Made by a program: the position numbers and the translations under genes. 64,000 bases of DNA from Croceimicrobium sp965228705 (GTDB lineage Bacteria > Bacteroidota > Bacteroidia > Flavobacteriales > Schleiferiaceae). Under the pieces are notes generated by a model. That model saw only the letters and a program-made list of their open reading frames with translations, made no database searches and had not been told where the DNA came from. The stretch lies in assembly GCF_965228705.1 (NCBI RefSeq), contig NZ_OZ245832.1, forward strand, positions 3,348,001 to 3,412,000, given 5' to 3'. Each line of letters starts with the position of its first letter. The first letter of the stretch is position 1. Positions 9,649 to 19,352 of the stretch are shown piece by piece.

Positions 9649-10576
9649 GGCCACTTATACAAGGCAAATAAAGGAAGAGGCCCAAAGACTGGGTTTTATG
9701 GCCTGTGGCGTCGCTAAAGCCCGTTACTTAGAAGAAGAAGCGCCTAAGCTGGAGCGCTGGTTAAATCAAAACTACCAAGGCGAGATGGCCTGGTTAGCCA
9801 ATCACTTTGATAAGCGCTTGGATCCATCCAAATTAGTGCCGGGAGCTAAATCGGTTATCTCCTTGCTGTTTAATTATTATCCCGAGCAAAAACAAGAAGA
9901 TCCTCAAGCGCCTAAGATTGCCAAGTATGCCTATGGCGAAGATTATCATTTCGTTTTAAAAAGGAAGCTTAAAGACCTGGTTCAGTTTATCCAAACGGAG
10001 ATCGGCGAAATTGATGGGCGAGTATTTGTGGATTCGGCTCCGGTAATGGAGCGTAAATGGGCGCAGGAAGCAGGCTTGGGCTGGCAAGGAAAAAACACTT
10101 TGCTACTCAATAAGAAGGAAGGCTCATTTTTCTTTTTGGCGGAATTAATATTAGACCTAGAATTGGAATACGATTCTCCGATGCAGACCGATCATTGCGG
10201 AACCTGTACCCGCTGTATCGACGCCTGCCCAACGGATGCTATTCTACAGCCTAATCTGCTGGATGCTACCAAGTGTATATCTTATCTCACTATAGAGTTA
10301 AAGGACTCTATTCCGCAAGAGTTTAAGGGTAAGATGGAGAATTGGGCATTCGGTTGTGATATATGCCAGGATGTTTGCCCCTGGAACCGTTTTTCCAAGC
10401 CGCATCAAGAACCGGCATTTAATCCGCATCCTGACTTATTGGGCATGTCTTCCGGTGATTGGAAAGAGTTGAGCGAAGAGGTATTTCGGGAGCTTTTTCG
10501 GAAAAGTGCAGTTAAACGTACCAAGTATCTGGGTTTACAGAGAAACCTGAAGTTTATCAGAAAGGAAGAGCATTAA
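9638..10576 (+). CDS. queG: Epoxyqueuosine reductase QueG
   Basis: QueG carries out the last step of queuosine biosynthesis, reducing epoxyqueuosine in tRNA with cobalamin and two [4Fe-4S] clusters. The 312-residue protein has cluster motifs CGTCTRCIDACP and CDICQDVCP, and the conserved KYAYGEDYH segment. The start is TTG at 9638, inside the last codons of ruvB. The nearest in-frame ATG would remove conserved sequence. queD, an earlier step of the same pathway, is at 57.3 kb. Confidence 0.95.
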   Translation: MTSKATYTRQIKEEAQRLGFMACGVAKARYLEEEAPKLERWLNQNYQGEMAWLANHFDKRLDPSKLVPGAKSVISLLFNYYPEQKQEDPQAPKIAKYAYGEDYHFVLKRKLKDLVQFIQTEIGEIDGRVFVDSAPVMERKWAQEAGLGWQGKNTLLLNKKEGSFFFLAELILDLELEYDSPMQTDHCGTCTRCIDACPTDAILQPNLLDATKCISYLTIELKDSIPQEFKGKMENWAFGCDICQDVCPWNRFSKPHQEPAFNPHPDLLGMSSGDWKELSEEVFRELFRKSAVKRTKYLGLQRNLKFIRKEEH

Positions 10577-10578
10577 AA

Positions 10579-10607
10579 AAGCCCCTCCTGCATGGCAAAA
10601 GGGGCTT
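10579..10607 (-). terminator. Terminator for the minus-strand TlpA-DUF6029-Omp28 operon
   Basis: The hairpin stem AAGCCCCT (10579-10586) pairs with AGGGGCTT (10600-10607). On the minus strand it is followed by six T residues, so it primarily ends the operon that stops at 10630. It may also stop queG read-through from the plus side, where the T-run is lacking. Confidence 0.85.
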
Positions 10608-10629
10608 GCTAGTATAGATGATTCTTGAT

Positions 10630-11445
10630 CTAAATTTCGATAAAATTCGATTGTAAGATCTCGTAATTGTCGGCATCGTAAATAAAGGCAATCACTTCGC
10701 AATTGGCTTTCACTGCATCAGATGGTAAGGTAATGCTTTCCGTAAAGCTGGCACTGCCAGTAGAAAGATCAATCGTCTTACCATAAGTACCGCTAAAAGA
10801 TCCACGGAAAACATGGTCATGTACGTAATTAGGGTTTACGGATTTATCACCCAGGGTTTGAGCCGATACAATATCATTTTCAGTTAAGTATAAACATACC
10901 TTAAGGTTATCTGGCAAAGTACCGATGGCACTTACATTTCCCGAAACCGTTAATTCCATGGTTCCGGCATTATAGCTGTCTTCAACCAGAGTGATTTCAG
11001 CCACTGGTTGACGTTCCAATTCAGTAGCTACTACACCGGCCCAATCACCTTCTCCTTTGATCATTCGGTTTTCATCATAGTCCAAACGATTTATAAAGCC
11101 AACCGGCACTCCAAATAGCTGAAAGAAGTTGAAGAGTTCGGTTCCTTCAGGAGTGTTAAAAGCTTTGGGATGTTCGGCATCAGTAGTGGCCAAATTACCT
11201 GCATGAATACCAATAAGGATTAAATTTTCCTTGCCATAAATAGCTTGAAGGTTTTTAGCCTTTTGATTGGCGGCTGGACAGTTATTGCATTTTACTCCGG
11301 TAAATTCTTCCAGAAAAACACGGTGTCCAGTTCCCTGATAGCCTTGAGAGCCTTCTTCAATGAGAAGGTATTCGTCTTCAGGGATTTCATCACAAGCTTG
11401 CAGACCCAGAATTAAAGCGGCGAATGCTAATATTTTAATCTTCAT
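10630..11445 (-). CDS. Omp28-related lipoprotein with CxxC thioredoxin-like motif
   Basis: This 271-residue protein has a lipoprotein signal ending in LQAC. An Omp28-family thioredoxin-like segment follows, in which EEFTGVKCNNCPAA carries a CNNC motif and is followed by a typical IGIHAG strand. Omp28 proteins are abundant in Bacteroidetes and their function is not settled; a role in binding or oxidising thiols in the envelope is inference. There is no T9SS tail. It is the last gene of a minus-strand operon, six bases after the DUF6029 gene. Two longer Omp28-like genes with T9SS tails lie nearby at 13934-16003 and 17161-19188. Confidence 0.8.
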   Translation of the reverse strand: MKIKILAFAALILGLQACDEIPEDEYLLIEEGSQGYQGTGHRVFLEEFTGVKCNNCPAANQKAKNLQAIYGKENLILIGIHAGNLATTDAEHPKAFNTPEGTELFNFFQLFGVPVGFINRLDYDENRMIKGEGDWAGVVATELERQPVAEITLVEDSYNAGTMELTVSGNVSAIGTLPDNLKVCLYLTENDIVSAQTLGDKSVNPNYVHDHVFRGSFSGTYGKTIDLSTGSASFTESITLPSDAVKANCEVIAFIYDADNYEILQSNFIEI

Positions 11446-11451
11446 ATTCCT

Positions 11452-13140
11452 TTAGAAGTTTGAAGTAAGTAATAAACTGAAGCCATTGGAGGCGGGTACA
11501 ACTCGGCAGATACCTCCTACACAAAATACCCCTTGTTGTTGGCGTCCGTAGTTCACTTGAACCTTAGTAGTTCCACGAGTATAGCCAAAAGATACTAAGG
11601 GATAATGAATTTGCAAATCGGGGTCGGGATTACCATAGTTATAGGCATCTTGAACGGCCACAAACCATTGTGGAGCAATGGAGTATTCCAATAATAGTAA
11701 GGCCCATGATCCTCGGTCTTGCTCAGTATGCATAAATTGAGCTTCGGTACGCAGAGAGTGGCGTGGCTTAATTTTCCAAAGTAATTCGGCTACAGCGGCA
11801 TTTACATATACATATTTAAGATGAGTGTCTGGACCAATACGATCATCAATAACCCCATCCAATAAAGCACTGCGGTTGTAAATGAAATTATAGTAGCTGA
11901 AAGTACCTTTAAGGTTCTTATTGATTTTGGTTTTCACCTCCACATTAAAATCCTGGGAATACTGCACATCCCCTGGGCCTGCCCAATCCTGGTAGCCATT
12001 GGTTCCGGATATGGTCTGACTGCTGTCGATATCGGTGCGGTACTCAAAATCCTTATCCAGAGCATAGGAATTACTGAAATTGATATTCAGTAAGGTTCCA
12101 TATTTACCGCCAATAGCGGTTCCGCGATCAAATTTATAACTCACTTCGGCTTGAATACCGGTCTCCCCGTTTGCTTGAATATTGTAAGAATACAAAGCAG
12201 GTAAGGCATAGGTATGTAATTCAGCCAAAGGAGGAAGGTAATTGATCATCGCTTCTGTAAAGTTGCCCACCCTTTGTGAACGGAAGAGGAAGTTGTCATA
12301 GTACTTATAACCTAAGAGGATACCTAAATTATCCTTGGCATAGGATAGGGTACTGTAAATCGCATGACCGGGCTTATAGATGAAGTTGTTGGCACTATTA
12401 GGGTCCTGAGACTTATAAGCATACTCCGCAAAGAAGTTGAAATTACTGCTGATGAAATTGGCGCGAACACCTCCGCTGGCCACATTTTCAGGCAAGTTAA
12501 AGATGGGGTCTTGAGCTTCTTGGAAACGGCTTACCATGCTGGCGCCAATGATCAAATTTCGACTTCCGGCTTCGCCTTTAAAATCATTTAAGTTAAACTC
12601 CAGGTCTCCACCGCGTACAATACCATCACCAGTATTGAAGTATATACGTTGACGGCCTACCAGCGCTTTGGCCGTAATACCAGGACGAATGTCAACAATC
12701 AGACGCAAGCCGTCCATGGCATTATCCAGTCCCAGGCCACGTTCTTCATAGGTACGGAAAACCAGACCTGATCCGAATTGTTCATAGTAGTTTCCGACGG
12801 TAATGTCAAAGCCGTCTTTTTTATAGCGAGCAAAGCGATAGGGGATACCCTGTCCCTTGAAACCCTCGGGGAGGCCTACCAGGTTATTCTGATAGTTTTC
12901 ATAACGGATACCCGCCATGAAATCACCTTTGGTATAAATAAGGTTTAAAAAACCAGCCGCCAACATTCTTTCATCCGGATAGGCATCGCCCTGTGGATCA
13001 ATTAAGGTGTCTCGGAGGTAATATTGGGCATTAGTTTGGAAATTACCGTGAATCTGCCCGTAATCCGCTTGCTTTTCTTGTGCACTTAAGCCAAGGCTTC
13101 CCAGACTTAATGCCAGAGTAAAGACTAAATGTTTTTTCAT
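11452..13140 (-). CDS. DUF6029-like outer-membrane beta-barrel protein
   Basis: This 562-residue protein has a Sec signal (MKKHLVFTLALSLGSLGLSAQ) and a long run of alternating aromatic and polar strands ending in an aromatic C-terminal residue (LLLTSNF). That architecture indicates an outer-membrane barrel. I recognise the pattern as the DUF6029 family of Bacteroidetes, whose function is unknown. It sits between a TlpA-like thioredoxin (20 bases upstream) and an Omp28 lipoprotein (6 bases downstream), so a role in the same envelope process is likely but unproven. Confidence 0.7.
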   Translation of the reverse strand: MKKHLVFTLALSLGSLGLSAQEKQADYGQIHGNFQTNAQYYLRDTLIDPQGDAYPDERMLAAGFLNLIYTKGDFMAGIRYENYQNNLVGLPEGFKGQGIPYRFARYKKDGFDITVGNYYEQFGSGLVFRTYEERGLGLDNAMDGLRLIVDIRPGITAKALVGRQRIYFNTGDGIVRGGDLEFNLNDFKGEAGSRNLIIGASMVSRFQEAQDPIFNLPENVASGGVRANFISSNFNFFAEYAYKSQDPNSANNFIYKPGHAIYSTLSYAKDNLGILLGYKYYDNFLFRSQRVGNFTEAMINYLPPLAELHTYALPALYSYNIQANGETGIQAEVSYKFDRGTAIGGKYGTLLNINFSNSYALDKDFEYRTDIDSSQTISGTNGYQDWAGPGDVQYSQDFNVEVKTKINKNLKGTFSYYNFIYNRSALLDGVIDDRIGPDTHLKYVYVNAAVAELLWKIKPRHSLRTEAQFMHTEQDRGSWALLLLEYSIAPQWFVAVQDAYNYGNPDPDLQIHYPLVSFGYTRGTTKVQVNYGRQQQGVFCVGGICRVVPASNGFSLLLTSNF

Positions 13141-13160
13141 AAATGAGGTGAGCTAAGGGC

Positions 13161-13679
13161 TTATTCCACTCCTTCGATGCTTTGACCATTGGCCAGAAGC
13201 GTGATTAATTCATATAAATGGTCTTCATCTCCGGGAATGTAGCCATTGTGCTGCCAAACGATATTTCCTTCACCATCAATAAGGAAGGTGTGAGGTATGT
13301 TATTTACGTTTAAGGCCCGCTTGAGCTCTTGGTTTTCGTCGATATATACTTCGTATTCCCAGCCTTGTGAAGTGATAAAAGGCTTAACGCGAGCTGAATT
13401 TCTGGAGTCATCTACAGAAATAGCCACCAACTTAACTCCAGTTTCTTCTACCCAATCGATATAAACATCATTCACGGCATTTAATTCGCGGATGCAAGGT
13501 TTACACCAAGTGGCCCAAAAGCTAATAATCATGGGCTTGCCATCATTATCAATTTCACCGGCATCAATCATATTTCCAACCAAATCCTTTAGTTGAATAT
13601 TAGGAACTTTGTCCTGAGCCAAAGCACTAAAGGAAAATGAGATCAGCAGAATTAAGGTCGAGAATAATTTGATTTTCAT
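13161..13679 (-). CDS. TlpA-family periplasmic thiol-disulfide oxidoreductase
   Basis: This 172-residue thioredoxin-fold protein has a signal peptide (MKIKLFSTLILLISFSFSALA) and the redox motif WATWCKPC. TlpA/ResA proteins reduce disulfides in the periplasm, often for cytochrome c or CuA maturation. The frame could extend 12 codons upstream to 13715, but the ATG at 13679 gives a clean signal sequence and is preferred. It is the first gene of an operon with the DUF6029 barrel and the Omp28 lipoprotein, an arrangement suggesting a shared thiol-based function in the envelope. Confidence 0.88.
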   Translation of the reverse strand: MKIKLFSTLILLISFSFSALAQDKVPNIQLKDLVGNMIDAGEIDNDGKPMIISFWATWCKPCIRELNAVNDVYIDWVEETGVKLVAISVDDSRNSARVKPFITSQGWEYEVYIDENQELKRALNVNNIPHTFLIDGEGNIVWQHNGYIPGDEDHLYELITLLANGQSIEGVE

Positions 13680-13883
13680 TTTGAATGGGTTTAATCTAAA
13701 AATAAGGATGGGCAAATTAAGTATTTAAATAGGATCGCAGGTCCTTGCGCTGAATTCTTGCACATGGAAGTGGGAATTCTGCCTATCAATGCTATCTGTT
13801 TAGCAATCAGTGCGCCAGAAATATTTTGCAGGCTAGATCTTACTCTTGCTAGTGTTTAACTAAGGTGATTGAGGATAAAAAAA

Positions 13884-13910
13884 AGCCGCCTCGGAAGAAC
13901 CGAGACGGCT
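13884..13910 (-). terminator. Terminator of the minus-strand Omp28/T9SS gene
   Basis: An 11-bp stem with one mismatch, AGCCGCCTCGG at 13884-13894 and CCGAGACGGCT at 13900-13910, is followed on the minus strand by eight T residues. It lies 23 bases beyond the stop of the gene ending at 13934. The remaining intergenic stretch up to 13933 shows nothing else I can name. Confidence 0.85.
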
Positions 13911-13933
13911 AATATTTATTCGCACTGCAATTA

Positions 13934-16003
13934 TTAGTGGGTAATTGCGATACGTTGAGCAGCCATTTTTCCGTCGGCTACGATTTGTACGATATACATA
14001 CCAGGTACTAAGTCGCTGGTATTGATTTCTTCACCGGTAGTTAAACCGAAGTCAGAAGTCATTACAGTTTTACCAGTAAGATCGATAATGCTTACACTTA
14101 ATTCTTGCTCACCTTCAAGGGCGATGTTTAATACATCATTAGCAGGATTAGGATAAACCTTAGCTTTTACCACTTCAGTTTCGTCGATACCTACCCAGGT
14201 AACACCGGCTAAAGCAGCGTTCATGATAACTTGGTTGTCGCGGTCTTCAACGAATACCACAGCTTCGATATCGTTATTCCACAAGTTGTAGTTACCTGAA
14301 GTAGCACCACCAGAAACGTTACCTACATCAAAAGTGTAGCTTTCGCTGAAGCTGGCAGAAGCACCGGCAGTAAGGCTTAAAGAAGTACCATTAGGATTAG
14401 GTAACATCTTACGCATTACGTGGTGATAGTTGAAGTCACCATTAGGAGCTGTATTGTAAACATAGTTGTCTTGAAGAACTACCATTTGTAAAGCATAGTT
14501 ACCGGTAGATAAGTCAAGGTTAGAAGCTACAGTAGCGTGTACAGTAACATCTGCAGTGCTAGAACCTGCACCGCGATCGTAAGTAGCGTAACCGCTAATA
14601 GATACGAAAGCAGGAGCATTAGTACCTGCTACTTCAGCAGCAGTATAGATTGCAGCAACATCACCCCAGGTAGTACCAGCGCTGTAGTCAATTTCTTGAC
14701 CATTAGCCAACATAGTAGGAGCAGAGTTGATTCCGTACCACTGACGACGAGCTTCAGAATCTGGGTTCAAGCTAGGATCTCCTGGAGAAGGAATTGGAAC
14801 CTGGTATTTTACAACTAATGGATTACCAGCTTGGTTGTAATTAGCCAAGGCAGCGTTGTAAACGTTATCGTTCCAAGACTTACAAGGAGGACAAGTAGCA
14901 CTAGAGAATTCTTCAGCTAAGAAAGTACGTGGTACATCCTGAGCTGCTTGAATGTTGAAAGTTAAACCGTTGTCAGCTGGATTAGCATCGCTGTTGTTGT
15001 TAGGGTCGCTAACATCTAAGTCGATGGTATAAGAACCAGCACCAGGAGCAGTCCAACCTGGGTTCATGGTAATGGTAGCGAAGTCGCCAGTACCCAAAGT
15101 TTGAGTAATAGCAGTAGTACCCGTACCACCTTGGTTGTCGTCGTAGTTGTAGTTAAAGGTAGTGATGGTTTCAGAACCTTTGTTTTGTACAGTAGCTTCG
15201 AAAGTTTCAGCAGTAGTTAAACCAGCAATATCAGAGATAGAAGCAGTAATTAAAGCTAAGTCGTACTGTGGTTGAGTACCATATACAAACTCATAATAAG
15301 TATTGTCTAAGGCATCACTTTGGTTACCACCAGTAGCTGTGTTATTGGAAGTTAAAGCAGGAGAACCAGAAACGTTGATAGCAGTAGATCCATCGATTTG
15401 GATACCAGCAGTCATAGCAACGTTAGCTCCACCTTGAGAATAACTACGCATATCAACGATGTAGATACGATCAGTAGTTTCTTCCATTACAATACCCCAG
15501 TAAGTCCAACCGGCACCTAAAGTAGCATTAGAGGCAGAAGCCCAGATAATCCAGTGCTGACGGTTAGGAGCAGTACCAAAAGTTTTAGATACTACAGCAT
15601 CATTAGCACCAGAAAGATCCATACCCCAAGCGCAGATAGACTTAGGAGGAATGCTTGCTGCTGGTAATAAGGCTGGAGTAAATCCAGGAGTAGTCGCAGG
15701 AGCACTGCTGGCAAAAGTAACTACACCAGAACCCGAAACGTAGTAAGTAGTTTCAGCTGAACCATTGAAGTTAAAGCTAAATGGAACAGTTTGGGCGGTA
15801 GACCAGGCGTCAGCCGCTGAAGTGGTAAGTACGGTAGTGTAACCTAAGTTGTTTCCAGAAAGGAAACCTTCAGGTTGCTCAGGGTCATTATTTAGGTTAC
15901 CAGGATTGGTTCCGGCATTGATTGCAGGAATCTGATAGTAACCCTGACCAAATAATCCAAGTGCGAAAGCACTGAGGAAAAGGGACAAGTAATACTTTTT
16001 CAT
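13934..16003 (-). CDS. Omp28-like exported protein with T9SS type A sorting tail
   Basis: This 689-residue protein has a signal peptide (MKKYYLSLFLSAFALGLFGQ), a large N-terminal beta-rich region, and a CARDB-like segment near residues 245-345. A thioredoxin-like Omp28 segment follows, with EEFSSATCPPCKSW holding a CPPC motif. The C-terminal tail has KVYPNPANDVL and ends as a T9SS type A sorting domain. It should be secreted across the outer membrane through the SprA channel. The gene is transcribed alone and closed by its own terminator. Function is unknown; an extracellular or surface thiol role is inference. Confidence 0.8.
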   Translation of the reverse strand: MKKYYLSLFLSAFALGLFGQGYYQIPAINAGTNPGNLNNDPEQPEGFLSGNNLGYTTVLTTSAADAWSTAQTVPFSFNFNGSAETTYYVSGSGVVTFASSAPATTPGFTPALLPAASIPPKSICAWGMDLSGANDAVVSKTFGTAPNRQHWIIWASASNATLGAGWTYWGIVMEETTDRIYIVDMRSYSQGGANVAMTAGIQIDGSTAINVSGSPALTSNNTATGGNQSDALDNTYYEFVYGTQPQYDLALITASISDIAGLTTAETFEATVQNKGSETITTFNYNYDDNQGGTGTTAITQTLGTGDFATITMNPGWTAPGAGSYTIDLDVSDPNNNSDANPADNGLTFNIQAAQDVPRTFLAEEFSSATCPPCKSWNDNVYNAALANYNQAGNPLVVKYQVPIPSPGDPSLNPDSEARRQWYGINSAPTMLANGQEIDYSAGTTWGDVAAIYTAAEVAGTNAPAFVSISGYATYDRGAGSSTADVTVHATVASNLDLSTGNYALQMVVLQDNYVYNTAPNGDFNYHHVMRKMLPNPNGTSLSLTAGASASFSESYTFDVGNVSGGATSGNYNLWNNDIEAVVFVEDRDNQVIMNAALAGVTWVGIDETEVVKAKVYPNPANDVLNIALEGEQELSVSIIDLTGKTVMTSDFGLTTGEEINTSDLVPGMYIVQIVADGKMAAQRIAITH

Positions 16004-16060
16004 AATATAAACTTAGGAGTTGTGAAGGCCGAAAATTATAGAAAATTGAATTAAAAGCTA

Positions 16061-16088
16061 TTCTCGATACCTGAATTTTATACATTTG
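16061..16088 (+). promoter_or_regulatory. Possible promoter for the small T9SS gene
   Basis: TACATTTG at 16081-16088 matches the -7 element TAnnTTTG. The -33 position has TTC (16061-16063) rather than TTG, with 17-base spacing. The coding start is 25 bases further at 16113. Confidence 0.4.
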
Positions 16089-16112
16089 TAATTCGTGTGT
16101 TAATTCTCTGCT

Positions 16113-16826
16113 ATGAATAAAAAATTTACTCTACTTGCTTTAGCCTTGCTTTTAAGCACTGGTTTGCTTAGAGCTCAATTAAGTCTTGAGATAATTCATC
16201 AAGATTCCACTGTTGTTGGTAATGCCTGGTCAGATCGTGATTTACCTGCCTATGCAGTGGTGAAAAACATCTCTGGATTGCCAGTTGAAGTTGCACTCAA
16301 GCGCATTGATGGCAACTACAATGAATTAACCGATAGCAATGCTATTTGCTGGGGTTTGTGTTTTACCACCAATATTTCACAAAATCCCCCTTCTTTCAAT
16401 AGAACCATTCAACCAGGAGCAACGGATACTGCGATTTTGCACGTATATCCTGATCTCGATGGCTACACCCGTTCTGGCCCGATCCAATATGTTTTATTTG
16501 ACTACTATAATCCATCGGATTCAGTAGCCTTCACCATCAACTATCAGGTAAATGGTGTTCCTCTTTCCCAGAAAGAAGTAGCGAAACCTGAATTATCAGT
16601 TTATCCTAACCCTGCTGATGACTTCCTCCGTGTACAGTATGAGGTAAGTAAAGAGGCCTCTTTTGAGATCATTAACTTGGTGGGGGCAAAAGTATACAGC
16701 ACTCGTTTGGATGCTCAAAACTCTGAAGTGGAATTGGATTTAAGTAAACTGAATCCCGGTGTGTATTTCTACACTTTGAAATCAGAAGGTAAAGTGGTTA
16801 TCTCCAGAAAACTGGTGATTCGCTAA
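16113..16826 (+). CDS. Small secreted protein with T9SS type A sorting tail
   Basis: This 237-residue protein has a signal peptide ending near LLRAQ, about 130 residues of beta-rich sequence with a Cys pair (CWGLC), and a T9SS type A tail starting at YPNPADDF. I do not recognise the cargo domain; its spacing of hydrophobic strands suggests an immunoglobulin-like or CARDB-like fold. It is transcribed divergently from the Omp28-like gene at 13934-16003 and ends at a strong terminator. A cell-surface or secreted location is supported by the tail. Confidence 0.7.
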   Translation: MNKKFTLLALALLLSTGLLRAQLSLEIIHQDSTVVGNAWSDRDLPAYAVVKNISGLPVEVALKRIDGNYNELTDSNAICWGLCFTTNISQNPPSFNRTIQPGATDTAILHVYPDLDGYTRSGPIQYVLFDYYNPSDSVAFTINYQVNGVPLSQKEVAKPELSVYPNPADDFLRVQYEVSKEASFEIINLVGAKVYSTRLDAQNSEVELDLSKLNPGVYFYTLKSEGKVVISRKLVIR

Positions 16827-17160
16827 GTCTTGATAATACTATTTTGAAGAAAGCCCTTGTTTAGCGACAAGGGCTTTTTTTATTGCCAGCTTGGAAAGTT
16901 CCTCTCGAGCCAATTGCTGGATTCTGTTTTGGTGCTGCTCGCAGACGGTGATCTTATTCCGACAAGGCTAGAGCTAAATCAAGGGGTGTACATACATGTA
17001 ATTAGGCCTAAGGCTTAATTTACTGATTGTTAGTCTGTTTTAGACCTTGCCATGTGTTTGCTAGGGTAATTCTAGGGTTTGTTTTACATGGAAATAGGAC
17101 TTTATCCAAGGTCAATGCGAAATACTAAGCTTAGATTCGTTCGATTCAAATTTTAATATA
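16827..17160 (+). other. 334-base intergenic region
   Basis: It holds the terminator at 16851-16882 and a 12-base near-palindrome, TACATACATGTA, at 16989-17000. I found no convincing TAnnTTTG promoter and no ORF of note before the gene at 17161. Confidence 0.6.
16851..16882 (+). terminator. Rho-independent terminator
   Basis: A 10-bp perfect stem, AAGCCCTTGT at 16851-16860 and ACAAGGGCTT at 16867-16876, is followed by a T-run. It ends the small T9SS gene. Confidence 0.92.
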
Positions 17161-19188
17161 ATGAAGAGAAAGTTACTAGCCTTAGGAATTTTGGGAGCCC
17201 TGCTTTCAGGACATGAAGCCTATGCTCAATTACCAGTAAGTACCAGTCCGGAAAATAAGAATGTGGTCTTAGAAGAGTTTACCGGGATCCACTGTGTGTA
17301 TTGTCCGGATGGTCATTTACTAGCCAGCAATTTTGCCAATGCAAATCCCGGGGATGTGGTATTAATTAATGTACATGCCGGGCCCTTCGCCAATCCAAGT
17401 GCCAATGAACCCGATTTCACTACCACCTATGGAGATTCTATCGATTTGATCTCTGATGTGGTAGGCTATCCAGCTGGTGATGTGAACCGCAGGGTATTTA
17501 CAGGTTTAAGTCAAAATACGGGTATGGCTATGAGTAGAGGAGATTGGGCCACTGCTGGTAATATAGTATTAGGAGAAGCGTCTTATGTAAATGTTGCTTT
17601 GGAAGGAGATATTGATATTTCTACCAATGTGCTTACCGTAGATGTGGAAATGTACTTTACTGCGAATGCACCATCGGATGTAAATCTGAATGTGGCACTA
17701 CTGCAAGACAATATTAGCGGACCGCAAACCGGAGCCTCTAGTAATCCTGGTCAGGTGAACCCTGATGGAAGCTACAATCATCAACACATGTTGCGAGAAC
17801 TATTAACCGGACAATGGGGTGAGGTAGTTACCACCACTACTTCCGGGACAACGGTTACTCGTCAATACACCTATTCAATTCCTGCCTCCATAAATGGAGT
17901 ACCGGTTTCAATTGGCGACTTGGAAGTGGTAGCCTTTGTGGCAGAAGGACAAACGGATATCATTACCGGAGCCAAAGGTCCCATGACTTACACTGCTCCA
18001 GCAGGCGCGGTGGTCGCTGATTTGGGGGCTAGTGCCTCTACGGTGAGCAGTACAGATTATTGTGACCCTAATTTCACACCGGAAATGACGGTAGTAAATA
18101 ACGGGAATCAAGCGGCCAGTAATTTTGATGTTTCCTATTCTATTAATGGTGGATCTGCAGTAAGCCAAAATGTTAGTACTTCTTTGGCTGGAGGCGCTTC
18201 AACAACAATTAGCTTCCCTGCCATTACCTTGAGTTCAGGGGTTAACGTAATCAGCTATGAGGTTTCTACGGCGAATAATAGCAATTTGTATGATTTAAGC
18301 GCGGCAAATAATGTCTCCCTTAGTGATCCGGTGATTGTTGTGTCTCCTACTCCTTTTGGAACATTCTGGCATGAGGGCTTTGAATCCTATGCTTTGGGAG
18401 ATGAAGACTTTAGCAATGCTCATACCTTAAATAAGGATGGTTATAATTTTTATGTTGTAAACCAAACTATTGATCCTTCAGTTACTACAAACCTTGGTGC
18501 TTATGGGAATTCAAGCAATAGCTTGATGTTTGATTTTTACAGCACAGCCAATGGTGGGAATATGGCTCTGATGTGGGAGAAATTGGACCTTAGTTCTACG
18601 ACCAATAACAGCATCATTTTCGATCATGCTTATGCGCAGTATACTAATGAGAATGATCGTTTGGAAATTAAGCTGTCTACAGATTGCGGTGCTACCTGGA
18701 ATTCGGTTTACAATAAAGCCGGATCGGCATTAAGAACTCGCACTGCAACGACTAACTATTATATTCCGAGCAGCAATGATTGGGCAACGGATACGGTGGA
18801 TATTTCTTCTTACGATGGCAGCGCCGAGCTAATGGTTCAGTTTATCGGAACTTCCAATTATGGTAATAATCTCTTTGTAGATAATATCCAATTCTTCAAT
18901 AGTACCTATGTGGGTTTAGAAGAAAACAAGCTTTTGGAAGCCTATCAAGTATATCCAAATCCAGCGCAAGATCATTTGAATATTGATTTGAATTTGAGTG
19001 CCGATGCTCAGGTGAAGATTAAGGTTTTGGATATAGCCGGTCGTGAACTTATGATCCTAAGTGATGGTCCCTTGCATAGTGGTGAAACGAAGCTTAATGT
19101 TTCTGTGGAGGCTCTGCCTGCTGGGACTTATTTTATAGAACTAAATGTGGATGGCACCGTATTTACTGAAAAGTTGATGGTGAAATAA
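17161..19188 (+). CDS. Omp28-like multidomain exported protein with T9SS tail
   Basis: This 675-residue protein has a signal peptide (ending near AYAQ). An Omp28 thioredoxin-like domain comes first (residues about 30-270), with EEFTGIHCVYCPDG holding CVYC. A CARDB-like segment near 290-390 is followed by a lectin/MAM-like jelly-roll near 395-575. The T9SS type A tail begins at VYPNPAQDHL. The order is opposite to the 689-residue paralogue, where the thiol segment is central. It should be exported by the T9SS whose SprA subunit is encoded 850 bases downstream. Function is unknown. Confidence 0.82.
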   Translation: MKRKLLALGILGALLSGHEAYAQLPVSTSPENKNVVLEEFTGIHCVYCPDGHLLASNFANANPGDVVLINVHAGPFANPSANEPDFTTTYGDSIDLISDVVGYPAGDVNRRVFTGLSQNTGMAMSRGDWATAGNIVLGEASYVNVALEGDIDISTNVLTVDVEMYFTANAPSDVNLNVALLQDNISGPQTGASSNPGQVNPDGSYNHQHMLRELLTGQWGEVVTTTTSGTTVTRQYTYSIPASINGVPVSIGDLEVVAFVAEGQTDIITGAKGPMTYTAPAGAVVADLGASASTVSSTDYCDPNFTPEMTVVNNGNQAASNFDVSYSINGGSAVSQNVSTSLAGGASTTISFPAITLSSGVNVISYEVSTANNSNLYDLSAANNVSLSDPVIVVSPTPFGTFWHEGFESYALGDEDFSNAHTLNKDGYNFYVVNQTIDPSVTTNLGAYGNSSNSLMFDFYSTANGGNMALMWEKLDLSSTTNNSIIFDHAYAQYTNENDRLEIKLSTDCGATWNSVYNKAGSALRTRTATTNYYIPSSNDWATDTVDISSYDGSAELMVQFIGTSNYGNNLFVDNIQFFNSTYVGLEENKLLEAYQVYPNPAQDHLNIDLNLSADAQVKIKVLDIAGRELMILSDGPLHSGETKLNVSVEALPAGTYFIELNVDGTVFTEKLMVK

Positions 19189-19213
19189 GGATCAGACAAG
19201 ATTCGATCAATCT

Positions 19214-19247
19214 AAGGAGGGGAGGGCTTAATAGTCCTCCTTTTTTC
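19214..19247 (+). terminator. Terminator after the Omp28-like T9SS gene
   Basis: The stem AAGGAGG (19214-19220) pairs with CCTCCTT (19236-19242), and a T-run follows. It lies 26 bases after the stop at 19188. Confidence 0.8.
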
Positions 19248-19352
19248 GTTTGAAAGCTGGAGGCTGATTTACCTTGCATGTGGATAGGTGAAATAAATGG
19301 AGGAAAAGATTCCCCTTTGATACTATATTCAGATTTAAGCCGTTCTACCGCC

